DNA from: JAFEBO01 sp036392375 | GTDB taxonomy: Bacteria; Planctomycetota; Phycisphaerae; Phycisphaerales; UBA1924 | Direction of reading: 5' to 3' | NCBI GenBank assembly: GCA_036392375.1 | Contig: DASVYC010000081.1 | Span: forward strand, 62,001-126,000 | DNA: 64,000 bases | Shown: positions 42,028 to 50,789 of the stretch, one piece after another | How the letters are laid out: every line of letters begins with the position of its first letter | Numbering within the stretch: the stretch's first letter is position 1 | Program-made: the position numbers and the translations under genes | Notes under the pieces: generated by a model | Told to the model about the DNA's origin: nothing | Seen by the model: the letters and a program-made list of their open reading frames with translations, nothing else | Database searches by the model: none

Positions 42028-43662
42028 TCACGGGCCACCCTCGGTTCTCCGCGCCACGACGAAACGGACGCGATCGGACGGGCCGGGCTGGACGCGCTGG
42101 ACGAGGCCGCGGGCCTCGGCGAGTTTGAGCATGCTGCTCGCCTTGGCGTGTGACAGGTCCTTGGCGGCCGACAGCAGAATCTCGTCGCGCAGCGCCGGGC
42201 CGCCAGACATGAACGCGCCGACGAAGCGCTCCGGCGTCCAGTCCTCGGGAGGCGATGGGCGCTCGGCACGCGGCCTTCGGCGAGGGGATTCAACCTTGAG
42301 CCGTTTCGGATCGAGGTCGTCCGCCACATCCCACACCGGGAACGTCCAGCGCAGGCACACCGACTCATGCGGCGGCCATGAGCGCACTGCAGCATCGAGC
42401 ACGACCACGTCCGCCTCTTCGTGCGGCCGCAGAACGAGGTGCGCATCGGTCGCGCGGCTTTGGCTGCCAGCGCCCGCGCCGACGTCGGTCACCGACTTGC
42501 CGGACTGATTGCCCTTGCTGCTGTGATGGATCAGCACGAACGCGCAGCCGAGGTCGGCGGCGTAGCGATCGATGTGGTTGTAGAGCGACGCCATGTCGGC
42601 GTTGGCGTTCTCGTCCATGCCCGCGGGCAGGAAACGGTAGAAGGCGTCGAGAACGATGAGGCGGAAGCGCCCGGGCTCGATCGCGCGGAAGTACGGGCCG
42701 AGCGAGACGATGTCCTGGAGCCCGCCCCGCAGGTTGCGGATGAACACCCTATCGGCGAACTCATCGGTGTCGATTCCGCGCGCCTTGGCGACCTTGGGGA
42801 TGCGGTTGGCCGAGGTCTCGCCATGCAGTTCGTTGTCGATGATCAGTACATCGCCGGCGACGGTCGGGAAGCGGCCGAGCCAAGGTCGGCCCGTGGCGAC
42901 CGCGATGGCCAGGTCGAGCACGAGCCACGACTTGCCGGTCTTGGGAGACGCGATCACGTTCATCGTCTCGCCCTCGCGGAGCAGGCCGTCGATCACGGCG
43001 GGACGCAGCGCCGGGCACGCAGCCATGAGCTGGCGCACACTGATGAACTGCGGAGGCGGGGGCTCGGCGTTGGGCATGGGCGGATCAGCCTCCTTCGAAG
43101 GAGCCAGCCGCAACGCCGCCTCGGTCTCATCAAGGGCGGGCGGCACGGCGACGACGATGGGCCTCGCAGGTTGTTCCGCCCAGGCCCGCACCTCCGCGAG
43201 CCAGGCGGGAAGCAGCGATCCAACGATCCGTTCATCGGAGATGCCGAGATCGGAGAGTCGGAACCACGCGTCGTTGGATGTGGCGAGCGCTTGATGACGG
43301 CCTCGGGCATGTGCCGCCTCGGCGGCGTGCTTCAACCGAAACGCCGTCTGCTCGCCGATGAACGCGATTCGCTCCTCCGGATCGGACACGCCGAAGTAGT
43401 CGGCCGAGGGAAGCAGGACGCGGGCGACGGAGTAAACCTCGCACCTGGCCCGCCACGCGGCCTCAACCGCCGTCTCGTCCGGCTCGATCCAATTGGCCAC
43501 CTCCATCGCAGCATCAAGAAACGCGATCCGGTACGCGCGCTCCACGTCGTTCGGATCGCTGCCGTCGTATCGGCTGGGCGACGGGCCATCGTCGTACCAG
43601 CGGACGTACCGCTGGCCTGCAGCGACGACGATGCCGAACTCTGCGCTGTGCTGCGATGTCAC
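42028..43662 (-). CDS. RepA-like AAA/RecA-fold ATPase
   Basis: 544 residues. An N-terminal region of unknown fold precedes a RepA/AAA_25-type ATPase: Walker A ASPKTGKSWLVLDLAIAVATGRPWLG, then DVLIIDNELHGET, Walker B RLIVLDAFYRFLP, FVLIHHSSKGNQSGKSVTDVGAGAGSQSRATDAHLVLRPHEE. The last part has a winged-helix look. RepA-like helicases start plasmid or phage-satellite replication. The GTG at 43662 overlaps the stop of the upstream small ORF (GTGA). It is the probable replication protein of the element. Confidence 0.8.
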   Translation of the reverse strand: MTSQHSAEFGIVVAAGQRYVRWYDDGPSPSRYDGSDPNDVERAYRIAFLDAAMEVANWIEPDETAVEAAWRARCEVYSVARVLLPSADYFGVSDPEERIAFIGEQTAFRLKHAAEAAHARGRHQALATSNDAWFRLSDLGISDERIVGSLLPAWLAEVRAWAEQPARPIVVAVPPALDETEAALRLAPSKEADPPMPNAEPPPPQFISVRQLMAACPALRPAVIDGLLREGETMNVIASPKTGKSWLVLDLAIAVATGRPWLGRFPTVAGDVLIIDNELHGETSANRIPKVAKARGIDTDEFADRVFIRNLRGGLQDIVSLGPYFRAIEPGRFRLIVLDAFYRFLPAGMDENANADMASLYNHIDRYAADLGCAFVLIHHSSKGNQSGKSVTDVGAGAGSQSRATDAHLVLRPHEEADVVVLDAAVRSWPPHESVCLRWTFPVWDVADDLDPKRLKVESPRRRPRAERPSPPEDWTPERFVGAFMSGGPALRDEILLSAAKDLSHAKASSMLKLAEARGLVQRVQPGPSDRVRFVVARRTEGGP

Positions 43663-43847
43663 TCCGGCTCGCTTTCGTGTTGCTCGCGCTCCCACTCGGT
43701 CAGCAACCACGCACCGATGTGGTCGATCACCTCGTTCCAACGCGCGGCGGCATCGGGGACCTCGATGAACTCGATCCCGAACGCGATGTCCCCGATCTGG
43801 GTCTGGGACGGCGGGCTGTCCTGCTGCTCGACCATGAGCGCACCCAT
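43659..43847 (-). CDS. Small protein upstream of the ATPase
   Basis: 62 residues from ATG 43847 (ATG 43835 is also possible). Acidic: QIGDIAFGIEFIEVPDAAARWNEVIDHIGAWLLTEWEREQHESEPE. Its stop overlaps the GTG start of the ATPase gene, which supports a real, translationally coupled gene. Function unknown. Confidence 0.55.
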   Translation of the reverse strand: MGALMVEQQDSPPSQTQIGDIAFGIEFIEVPDAAARWNEVIDHIGAWLLTEWEREQHESEPE

Positions 43848-43948
43848 CGCGCCGCCGCGATCGGCGCGGCGTGCGTCATCCGTGATCCGGGTGAGAGAAA
43901 GGCCGGAGGCAGCCCGCAACCGCCCCCGGCCGCACCAGCGCCGACCGT

Positions 43949-45847
43949 TTACGCCTCGCCCTTGCTCCGCACCGCCGCCCGCGGGTCGCACAGCGCTGCG
44001 CCGAAGTCGAAGTAGACGCGCCACGAGACCGCCAACTTGTTCACCGTCTGGTCGAGCCCGAAGAACTCGACCGTTGGCGTCTGCTGGCCGTTGAGGAACC
44101 CGACGATGATCGGACTCGCCGTCGGGGCCGCGAACAGGTACCAGTGCTTCGTCGAGGCCTTGGTGCCGTACTTCTTCGTGTTGCTCAGGCGCGGCTCGAC
44201 CTCCAGGCCCACCGCGTTGCGGAGGCTGTTGCCGGTCGGCAGGTTCGTCTGGGCCGCGATGTACTCGCTCTCGAGCACGGCGCGGGCGACCGTCTGGAGT
44301 TCCGGCGGCACGACCAGCCGGATCGGCCGCAGGTCCAGGTCGTTGCCCTCCGCATCCCGCTGCGTGAGCATCGCGGTGATGGCCTTCGTCAGGCCGTCCG
44401 TGCTCAGATTCGTGTCGGCCCCGGTGATGTAGTTGCCGTTGCCCGCAGAGAAGAACGCGCCGGCGTTGGACATCAGCGTGTCGTAGATCAAGTCGCTGAG
44501 CTTCCGCATCGCGGCCTGGCCCATCGCACGGGCGACCGAGTCGAACAGCGACAGGTCGTCGTTGATCAGGTCGCGGCGGTCGATGGAGAACATCTTGCCG
44601 TAGGTGTCCACTTTGTACTGGGTCGTGGCCTCGTCGGCACCGCCGTGCTTGAACTCGCCGCCGGGCGGGATCTGCTGCAGCGAGCCGGTGAAGGACGGGC
44701 GGATCGCCGTGGCCGTCTTGAAGTCCGGCACGCTCCGCACGCCTGCGAAGGACCGCCAGGTGGCCGGGCTCTCCTGATAGCCGTCGAGCAGGACCTTATT
44801 GACCGCGGCTCCCAGCGCCTCGGTGAGCGTGTGCGTCGTCAGCGACGCCCGCACCATGCCCTCGCGGTCGGCCGGGGCGTCGATCCCCTCGTGCTGCAGG
44901 GCCGCGCGGCAGAGGTCGAGCGTGTGGGCCACGCGGAGGTCGTCCGCCGCTTCCATGCACGCCGGGCCGAGGGCCTTCTCCGCGAGCGCGGCGAAGCCCG
45001 CCCGCTTGAGGATGGCCGCCTCGATCACCCGGGCACGTGGGATGTGTCCCGAGCCGCCGCCGGTGATCACGCCGGAGAACACGGGCCGCGAGGCCCGAAG
45101 CACCTCGAGGACGCCCGCGCGGAGTTCGCTGACGGTCATCTCGCCCGCGACGGCCTTGGCCTTCATCTCGTCTACACGCTTCTGGTGTACGCCCCAGTCC
45201 CGCTCGCCCCCACCGGCGAGGATGGGGCGGCAGGTCAGTTCGATCTCCTTCAGCCGGTCGCGCTCATCGGCGCGGATCTGATCCTCGTGTGCGATGTCTG
45301 CCATGTTCGTCCGTCCTTGACGTGAAGCCGCGATGGCCACCGACGTTTCCGCGTCGGCCCCCAGCGGTGTGATGCTGACTTCCCGCAGCCGCCCCTTGCG
45401 CACGAGCGTGAACCCGCTCGGCGAAGACAGCGACCGCCCGTTGATCTCGACTGACTGATTAGGCTTCACCCGCTCGTGCTCGGTGGGTGCGACGCCGACC
45501 GACGCCTGGAACTGAAAGCCGCCCCTGGCCATCTCCACGACGTGGCGCGCGGGCTCGCCCGCGCCGCTGACCACGCCAGCAACGAGGAGCCGCCCGTTGG
45601 CGACGGCTGGTTCGCCGTGGCCGACGACACTGCCGACGCTGGCGTTGTGGTCGGCCAGAAGGGGCACCTGGCCGCCTGCCTCGAGGCCCGCGAGGTCGAT
45701 CGCGATGTCGCCCCAGCCGGGCACGCGCATGATGCGGCCGGTGTAGGCGACGACGCTGATCTTGGGGCGGGCGTCCTTGCCCGCGGCCTCGATCTCGACC
45801 TCGGCGGCCGTGAGCAACAGGTCATCCTTGACCGCGTTTCCGTTCAT
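43949..45847 (-). CDS. Prohead protease - major capsid fusion protein
   Basis: 632 residues. The first 175 or so form an HK97-type prohead protease domain with PLLADHNASVGSVVGHGEPAV (probable His) and GFQFQASVGVAPTEHERV (probable Ser), followed by GFTLVRKGRLREVSITPLGADAET. A helical linker of about 60 residues leads to a capsid domain with Mu gpT-like features: VSELRAGVLEVLRASRP, DGYQESPATWRSFAGVRSVPDFKTAT, YGKMFSIDRRDLINDDLSLFDSVARAMGQAAMRKLSDLIYDTLMSN, and VGLEVEPRLSN. AAGGAG stands 7 bases before the ATG. No portal, scaffold or terminase accompanies it, so this capsid gene is solitary. Confidence 0.83.
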   Translation of the reverse strand: MNGNAVKDDLLLTAAEVEIEAAGKDARPKISVVAYTGRIMRVPGWGDIAIDLAGLEAGGQVPLLADHNASVGSVVGHGEPAVANGRLLVAGVVSGAGEPARHVVEMARGGFQFQASVGVAPTEHERVKPNQSVEINGRSLSSPSGFTLVRKGRLREVSITPLGADAETSVAIAASRQGRTNMADIAHEDQIRADERDRLKEIELTCRPILAGGGERDWGVHQKRVDEMKAKAVAGEMTVSELRAGVLEVLRASRPVFSGVITGGGSGHIPRARVIEAAILKRAGFAALAEKALGPACMEAADDLRVAHTLDLCRAALQHEGIDAPADREGMVRASLTTHTLTEALGAAVNKVLLDGYQESPATWRSFAGVRSVPDFKTATAIRPSFTGSLQQIPPGGEFKHGGADEATTQYKVDTYGKMFSIDRRDLINDDLSLFDSVARAMGQAAMRKLSDLIYDTLMSNAGAFFSAGNGNYITGADTNLSTDGLTKAITAMLTQRDAEGNDLDLRPIRLVVPPELQTVARAVLESEYIAAQTNLPTGNSLRNAVGLEVEPRLSNTKKYGTKASTKHWYLFAAPTASPIIVGFLNGQQTPTVEFFGLDQTVNKLAVSWRVYFDFGAALCDPRAAVRSKGEA

Positions 45848-46430
45848 GGAACTCTCCTTCAGAGACCACCTTGAAGCCCTTGGCCAGCAGCTTCGGGATC
45901 AGCAACTTGAGCCGGTACCGGATCGTGCTTTTCTTCTCGTTGAGCCGTCTCGCAGCCTCGCTGACGTTCCCGTTGCACTCCATCACGAGCTGGCACAGTG
46001 CGCGGCTGTCCTCGTTGTCGATGTAATCGAACACGTCTTCCTTGGCCCAGAACGACTGCGATAGGCCGACCGTGCGACTGCTGGCGATCTCCTTTCCAAC
46101 AAGATCCGGATGGACACCCTCAGCCGCCGCTTGCGAGGATTCCGCAGGCTCGTTCAGCGCCCTGAACTGCCGAAGATCGCGAGCCTCTCGGTCGACGAAC
46201 TTGATGACCGCCCGCTGCACGATCGTGTGGATGAGCGTTTTCGGGGTCGCGCCCCGCGCTGGGTCCCACCTGGGCGGCTTGGCGATCAGGTGCAGCAGAG
46301 CGTGCTGCGCCGCGTCCTCGGGGTCGATCCGCGGATTGCGAAAGCCCTTCGCAATCTCGATCCCTTCCTTCCGCGCGTAGTCGAGCAGGTCGGGCGTGAG
46401 TTCGAGTTCGGGGGGTGAGGGATCGGGCAT
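45822..46430 (-). CDS. Sigma-70-like regulator of the element
   Basis: 202 residues. Region-2-like segment GFRNPRIDPEDAAQHALLHLIAKPPRWDPARGATPKTLIHTIVQRAVIKFVDREARD, and a C-terminal HTH MECNGNVSEAARRLNEKKSTIRYRLKLLIPKLLAKGF that resembles sigma region 4 or a phage late regulator. GAGGAG 7 bases before ATG 46430. Its last 26 bases overlap the start of the capsid-fusion gene. A role in switching on capsid expression is likely but inferred. Confidence 0.75.
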   Translation of the reverse strand: MPDPSPPELELTPDLLDYARKEGIEIAKGFRNPRIDPEDAAQHALLHLIAKPPRWDPARGATPKTLIHTIVQRAVIKFVDREARDLRQFRALNEPAESSQAAAEGVHPDLVGKEIASSRTVGLSQSFWAKEDVFDYIDNEDSRALCQLVMECNGNVSEAARRLNEKKSTIRYRLKLLIPKLLAKGFKVVSEGEFHERKRGQG

Positions 46431-46949
46431 TTAGATCTCCTCGCCACGCTCGAGCCTCTCGCGGATGTCGTCGCACAGCGTGAAGGAGATCACCGCCGGG
46501 GTGTTCTCGCGGGGCGGCACGCGGTGCATGACGAAGAGCTGGTCGTCGGCCTGCACCGGCCGACCGTACTTGGCCGACTCACGCTCGGCGGCGTCGCGCA
46601 GCGGGCGCAGGAAGTCGGCGTACCGGCACCCGAGCGCCATGCACATCGCCGCATAGGGCGTGAACACGCCCGCCTCTTCGAGGTGATCGGCGGCGGCGTC
46701 CACATCGGCCTGCGACCACGCGCCGGGCTTCGATGGCGTGACCACCCCCTGCCGGACCAGCGCGTCGAGGATCGCGGGGCGGCAGTCATATCCACGAGAC
46801 CGCAGGTGCTGCGATGCCGCGGCGGTCGCCATCGGGAACATCCGGTCTCGCTCCTCCTGGGCCGCCTCATGGAACGCGGGGTCCGCACCCGCCCGGGGCT
46901 TCACGCGGAGGTCGAAATGCTCGTCGAGGGTCAGTCCGATTCGGGTCAC
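46431..46949 (-). CDS. Element protein of unknown function
   Basis: 172 residues from GTG 46949, with AAGGAG just upstream. Contains an HTH-like stretch AILDALVRQGVVTPSKPGAWSQADVDAAADHLEEAGVFTPYAAMCMALGCRYADFLRPL. Its TAA precedes the sigma-like ATG without a gap (TAAATG). Not recognised as a named family; possibly DNA-binding. Confidence 0.7.
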   Translation of the reverse strand: MTRIGLTLDEHFDLRVKPRAGADPAFHEAAQEERDRMFPMATAAASQHLRSRGYDCRPAILDALVRQGVVTPSKPGAWSQADVDAAADHLEEAGVFTPYAAMCMALGCRYADFLRPLRDAAERESAKYGRPVQADDQLFVMHRVPPRENTPAVISFTLCDDIRERLERGEEI

Positions 46950-47140
46950 GGTGGTCTCCTTGCCGGGGGGCGTCGGGCGACAGGCCCACCCCCCAAACCC
47001 TTATTTCCTGCCCGAGGGCCGATTCGCAGTGACGACGAGTGATTTTTCTCGCCAATCGCCACGACACATCGCCCGCCGCGGGCGCAGATGTTGACCAGCC
47101 GGCGGTGGGATAGCAGCAGGTGGCGATCTGCGTCGAGCAT
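46946..47140 (-). CDS. Possible small coupled ORF
   Basis: 64 residues: MLDADRHLLLSHRRLVNICARG, then GRCVVAIGEKNHSSS and a Pro/Arg-rich tail. The TGA overlaps the GTG start of the next gene (GTGA), the same 4-base pattern as other gene pairs of this element, and AAGG stands 9 bases upstream of its ATG. It may be a leader peptide gene rather than a functional protein. Confidence 0.4.
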   Translation of the reverse strand: MLDADRHLLLSHRRLVNICARGGRCVVAIGEKNHSSSLRIGPRAGNKGLGGGPVARRPPARRPP

Positions 47141-47170
47141 CCCGCATCACCTTCGGAACGACCTCGTGAG

Positions 47171-47566
47171 TCAGTCTCTTCCCTGCACCGTTTGATGGGC
47201 CGTTCTAGCCCAGTCGCCAAACTCCGCTGGGATTTGATCGCCCGCTCGCAGCACCAAATAGCCAGTCAAGCCAGGGTACAGCAAGCCAGCCAACGGTGGT
47301 TTCAACGTGTCCGGAACACGTTCCCCAGGAAGCGCAAGCCCCACAACGATTTCCCGCGAAGTCTTGACCCAGGCAACCGCAAACACTGGGTCGCTCGCCT
47401 CAGAGGCCACCTGGTACTTCACGTAGATTGTGGTGAGACGTGCCGTTGCCTCGTCCGACACGCTCAGAAGGTACTCGCTCAAATCCAAAAACGTCTGCTT
47501 CAGCGGAACCCAGGAAGGACCGCTGACCTTTTGGATTGCCCGGGGATCAAGCCGAGTATTCGTCAT
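47171..47566 (-). CDS. DUF5655-like small protein
   Basis: 131 residues from ATG 47566 (GGAG upstream). Single alpha/beta domain: FLDLSEYLLSVSDEATARLTTIYVKYQVASE, FAVAWVKTSREIVVGLALPG, and a late GDWARTAHQTVQ, resembling the DUF5655 / predicted-transport-protein domain. Function unknown. It is divergent from the restriction-endonuclease-like gene (47716), with 149 bases between. Confidence 0.5.
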   Translation of the reverse strand: MTNTRLDPRAIQKVSGPSWVPLKQTFLDLSEYLLSVSDEATARLTTIYVKYQVASEASDPVFAVAWVKTSREIVVGLALPGERVPDTLKPPLAGLLYPGLTGYLVLRAGDQIPAEFGDWARTAHQTVQGRD

Positions 47567-47715
47567 GAGCGTGCTCCGTACCAGTTCGTGGGCGGCCGAT
47601 CGTACGAGCGATCCCCACTTCGGAGACGGTCCTCGTGTCTGACCGCCCCAACCATGCGACTTCACATATGATCCATCGCTGGGTTCGACCCCGGAGACAG
47701 CGAGTGACTTCATCC
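47567..47715. promoter_or_regulatory. Divergent intergenic region upstream of the R gene
   Basis: 149 bases between two divergent genes of the element, so it must hold promoters in both directions. No clear operator was seen. Confidence 0.4.
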
Positions 47716-48369
47716 ATGCCTGCCAAACCCGCCGCACCTGCCCCAATCGAGACCGTTCTCGAACTGCTGGGTGTTCACCACGCGTCGTTTTTCGCTGCGG
47801 CCAAGTATGCGGAGACTACTGCCCACCCTGTCCCTTGCGACACGCGGGCATGGTCACAAATCCTCGTGAGCCATTTGACCGGGCTAAAGGGAATCGCCCG
47901 GAAGAAGGGTGCCGACTTGGAGGATGGTTCGGACGTGAAGGCCGCGAACGTCTGGCTGGCAATTGATACGCCCCGCTTCAACGGAGTCCTGAAGTCGGGC
48001 AGAAAGGGGGAACAGGGCAGCATTTCGACCCTCGATGACATGCCGTTCCTTTTCTTCGTGATGTGGGACTATTCACCGAGTACCAAACGCGAGAGGTGCA
48101 GGGTCTGGGTGGTTCGGACGGGCAAAGACAACGTTTTCCGATCGATCTGTGAAAAGTGGTACGAACAGCGCGACGCTGGAGTCATCAAGAGCGACAATTT
48201 CCAGTTGCACCCGCCTCGCAACCTGGACTCTGACGTGTTTCGCAACAATTGTGGATGCCTGCGCTACCCACTTCTCTTTCAGGCCGAGTGGGATGGTGTC
48301 TCATCGTACAAACTGGTTGCCTTCAATCCTCAGGTGCTGAAGAACGGACAATGCGCGGTGGAGAAATAG
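47716..48369 (+). CDS. Probable type II restriction endonuclease (MamI-like)
   Basis: 217 residues, not related to a methylase. It contains LDDMPFLFFVMWDY, RCRVWVVRTGKDNVFRSICEKWYEQRDAG and RNLDSDVFRNNCGCLRYPLLFQAEWDG. From memory the layout resembles the MamI restriction endonuclease family (GATNNNNATC-type), but I cannot verify this. Support comes from the convergent DNA methylase gene, whose stop is only 6 bases away. GC is lower than the surroundings. If right, it cuts DNA lacking the cognate methylation and helps retain the element or exclude other phages. It is the only rightward gene of the element. Confidence 0.5.
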   Translation: MPAKPAAPAPIETVLELLGVHHASFFAAAKYAETTAHPVPCDTRAWSQILVSHLTGLKGIARKKGADLEDGSDVKAANVWLAIDTPRFNGVLKSGRKGEQGSISTLDDMPFLFFVMWDYSPSTKRERCRVWVVRTGKDNVFRSICEKWYEQRDAGVIKSDNFQLHPPRNLDSDVFRNNCGCLRYPLLFQAEWDGVSSYKLVAFNPQVLKNGQCAVEK

Positions 48370-48375
48370 ACGAGT

Positions 48376-50592
48376 TCAACCGATGGTCTTCGCTGCTCCA
48401 AGCAGCAACTCCGTTCCCCGAAAACACTCGTCGATCTGTTGCTGCGCGGCGTACTGATCCTTCAGACTCTTCTCGTACGCAGTCGCGAACGTCTGGAGAG
48501 ACTTGAAGGCCGGAGTGCCCGGAGCGGGCACGGGCAGTTTTACAACTTCCAGATCGCGGTCCTTGATGCGGTTATGAGAGGATGACGTCCCGGAGGTCAG
48601 CGTCCGAATCTGGCTCTGGACGACCGACGATCGCAGCAGCAGTGCGAGCGACCACGGAGTGAATTGATCGCCTCGGCATCGCAGCACTGCAAACTCCGGT
48701 GAGCATCCAACGTGCCAGGGCGTCGCGGGCACCACTGCGATGCGCACGATCCTTGGGTTGATCTTCGACACCAAAACGTCGCCCGGCTTGCATCGAACAC
48801 AGGCCGTCGTCGGACGATAGATCTCTACGCCCGCCAGGTCGATCGAACCGTCCTCTCGCACATGCAAGACGCTAATGCACCGGTTGTCCTCGTTCGGCAG
48901 CACTCGCTCCGAACTGTCCGGATCAATATCAACCACGTCGCTCAGACTGAGTAGGCTCGCGCCCGGGCCGAGAGACTTCTCCAGGTGCTGAAGCGCAGCA
49001 AGTCGACCTGTTCGGTAAAAACCCGCAGTCCAACGGTTGTTGAGAAGTTGGCTTGACGACACTGCGGCGATGGATGGCTGCGCAGAGAGGCACACCACGT
49101 CGGCCGATTCTGCCGAAGCAGAAGAGAATGTCGCGTAGCCAGCCGTGATCAACGGCATGTCGTTGGTGCCGATCATCCGTTTTACGGATGCTCCCGCACG
49201 TGAGACCACGCGGAAACCGAGATCTTCGGCAGTGGCCATAAAGACATGAGTGCGAGATCGAACACCCGGCTTGTCAGGACGACGAAGGTAGACGACGCTG
49301 GTCTTTGTGCGCGTCCCCGCCTGTGCAAAGGTCTCCGCTGGTAGATCGAGCACCGCAACGAGTTCATATCGCTTCGCGATTTCGAGGCGGAACTCCTCCG
49401 AAAAACCGCTTCCGGACACAACGTGGTCGGGAACAACCATCAGCAGTCGGCCGCCGGGACGAAGCATCGCCAGTTCGCGATCGAGGAGGATGTACTCTGA
49501 GTCGAGCGCCTTGGGAAGCGACCGAGAACGAGCCATCGCGAACAGCGTCGGCAAATTGTTCGGGGTTGCCTTCGCAAGCAACTCCGATGCGTCGAACGTG
49601 GCACCGAACGGCGGATTCGTCAAAATTGCGTCGAATCGCCCCGCGACGTCCTCCATGCTCGTTGGAGGCATGATGGAGTTGCCAACGCGGATGTGAGCAT
49701 CGCTACGGGCGAAGATCTTTAGGTTGACCATCGCCAAACGCGCCATCCGCTCAACCTTGTCCTGCCCAAACAACTGAAGTCGGTCGGACAGTCTGCCGCC
49801 CGAGACTTCGATCTGGGCGGCGTGCCGGTATGCTGCCGCCAGGAACGATCCGACGCCGCAGGTCGGATCGCCAATGAGCAGCGGCTCCGATCTTCCGGCG
49901 AAGTCCGGTGCTTGAACGATGTCGTTCAGCACGATCTCGACCATTGCCGAGACAACCTCCGGCGGCGTCATGTACTGGGCGTCTTCCTTGCGATTGCGAA
50001 AACTGTCCTGAACGAAATGCCCGAATGCTTCATTCACGCTGTCGAACGACCAAGCGCCGACGTGAGCGTCATCGATGTGTGGCAGCGCATCAAGCAGCGG
50101 CAGAATCGCGCGGGCGAATTCATCGTCATCGGTGTGAATGTTCAGAGATCGACGAGGCCCGAATGCTCCAAACTCATCAGGGAACTGCGCGCCGACATCG
50201 TCGAACACGGTGTGCATCGCCGCAGCGAGGCGAGAGGGCGACCCGTGCATGCGCTCAGCGACGGATTGCAGATACTCAATGCTCAGCCGCGACCCACCAG
50301 CGGGGAGCGGGTGGCGCGCGTCGAGGGTCTTGAGAACGAGGAGTTTGCACAGTTCGTCTAGTTTGGCATTGGCGTCATCGAATCGTCCGATGCGATGGAA
50401 CTCCTCACGCAAACTCCCAAGCGCCCGGTAGAACGCTGAGTATGGGCCCTGGTTCTGATTGCCGCCTTGGGGCTCGAGACGAGCGCAGGCCGCGGGTTCC
50501 GGCAATTCGATCGTGACGGGACGACCGGCCCGCTCAGGCTTGAAGAGCGTCGGTGCGGTGGTACCCGATGAGCGATCGATTTTTCGTGCCAT
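48376..50592 (-). CDS. N6-adenine DNA methyltransferase with C-terminal specificity domain
   Basis: 738 residues. HsdM-like gamma-class methylase: an N-terminal helical domain, SFDSVNEAFGHFVQDSFRNRKEDAQYMTPPEVVSAMVEIVL, motif I DPTCGVGSFLAAAYRHA near residue 241, motif IV LTNPPFGATF near residue 324, and GRLLMVVPDHVVSGSG. The last 200 or so residues resemble one S-subunit target-recognition domain (SLSDVVDIDPDSSERV...KPGDVLVSKINPRI...SGTSSSHNRIKDRDLEVVKLPVP). GGAG 8 bases before ATG 50592. It should methylate adenine in a specific site and protect the host from the convergent nuclease. Confidence 0.85.
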   Translation of the reverse strand: MARKIDRSSGTTAPTLFKPERAGRPVTIELPEPAACARLEPQGGNQNQGPYSAFYRALGSLREEFHRIGRFDDANAKLDELCKLLVLKTLDARHPLPAGGSRLSIEYLQSVAERMHGSPSRLAAAMHTVFDDVGAQFPDEFGAFGPRRSLNIHTDDDEFARAILPLLDALPHIDDAHVGAWSFDSVNEAFGHFVQDSFRNRKEDAQYMTPPEVVSAMVEIVLNDIVQAPDFAGRSEPLLIGDPTCGVGSFLAAAYRHAAQIEVSGGRLSDRLQLFGQDKVERMARLAMVNLKIFARSDAHIRVGNSIMPPTSMEDVAGRFDAILTNPPFGATFDASELLAKATPNNLPTLFAMARSRSLPKALDSEYILLDRELAMLRPGGRLLMVVPDHVVSGSGFSEEFRLEIAKRYELVAVLDLPAETFAQAGTRTKTSVVYLRRPDKPGVRSRTHVFMATAEDLGFRVVSRAGASVKRMIGTNDMPLITAGYATFSSASAESADVVCLSAQPSIAAVSSSQLLNNRWTAGFYRTGRLAALQHLEKSLGPGASLLSLSDVVDIDPDSSERVLPNEDNRCISVLHVREDGSIDLAGVEIYRPTTACVRCKPGDVLVSKINPRIVRIAVVPATPWHVGCSPEFAVLRCRGDQFTPWSLALLLRSSVVQSQIRTLTSGTSSSHNRIKDRDLEVVKLPVPAPGTPAFKSLQTFATAYEKSLKDQYAAQQQIDECFRGTELLLGAAKTIG

Positions 50593-50789
50593 TCTTGGAC
50601 TCCTGAGACCCAAACAGAATACGATCGCCCTGGTCGAAATGCAAGGGAGGGTAGGGAGCCCGCTGGGAATTTGCGGTTCTGGCAGAGCGGTTTGGGCGGG
50701 CATGCAAAGGCACGCGATCCCCGGCGGACCGGCTGGGCTATCTCGTCTCTACGCCGCTGAGCCCCCAAGTGAATTGGTAGCCGTTCAGA

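Noticed and set aside
46867..47220. 117-codon minus-strand ORF
   Set aside because: It overlaps the better supported 46946-47140 and 46431-46949 frames and shows no protein-like pattern.
47171..47566. Controller protein of the restriction-modification system
   Set aside because: It lacks an HTH; the sequence looks more like a DUF5655-type domain.
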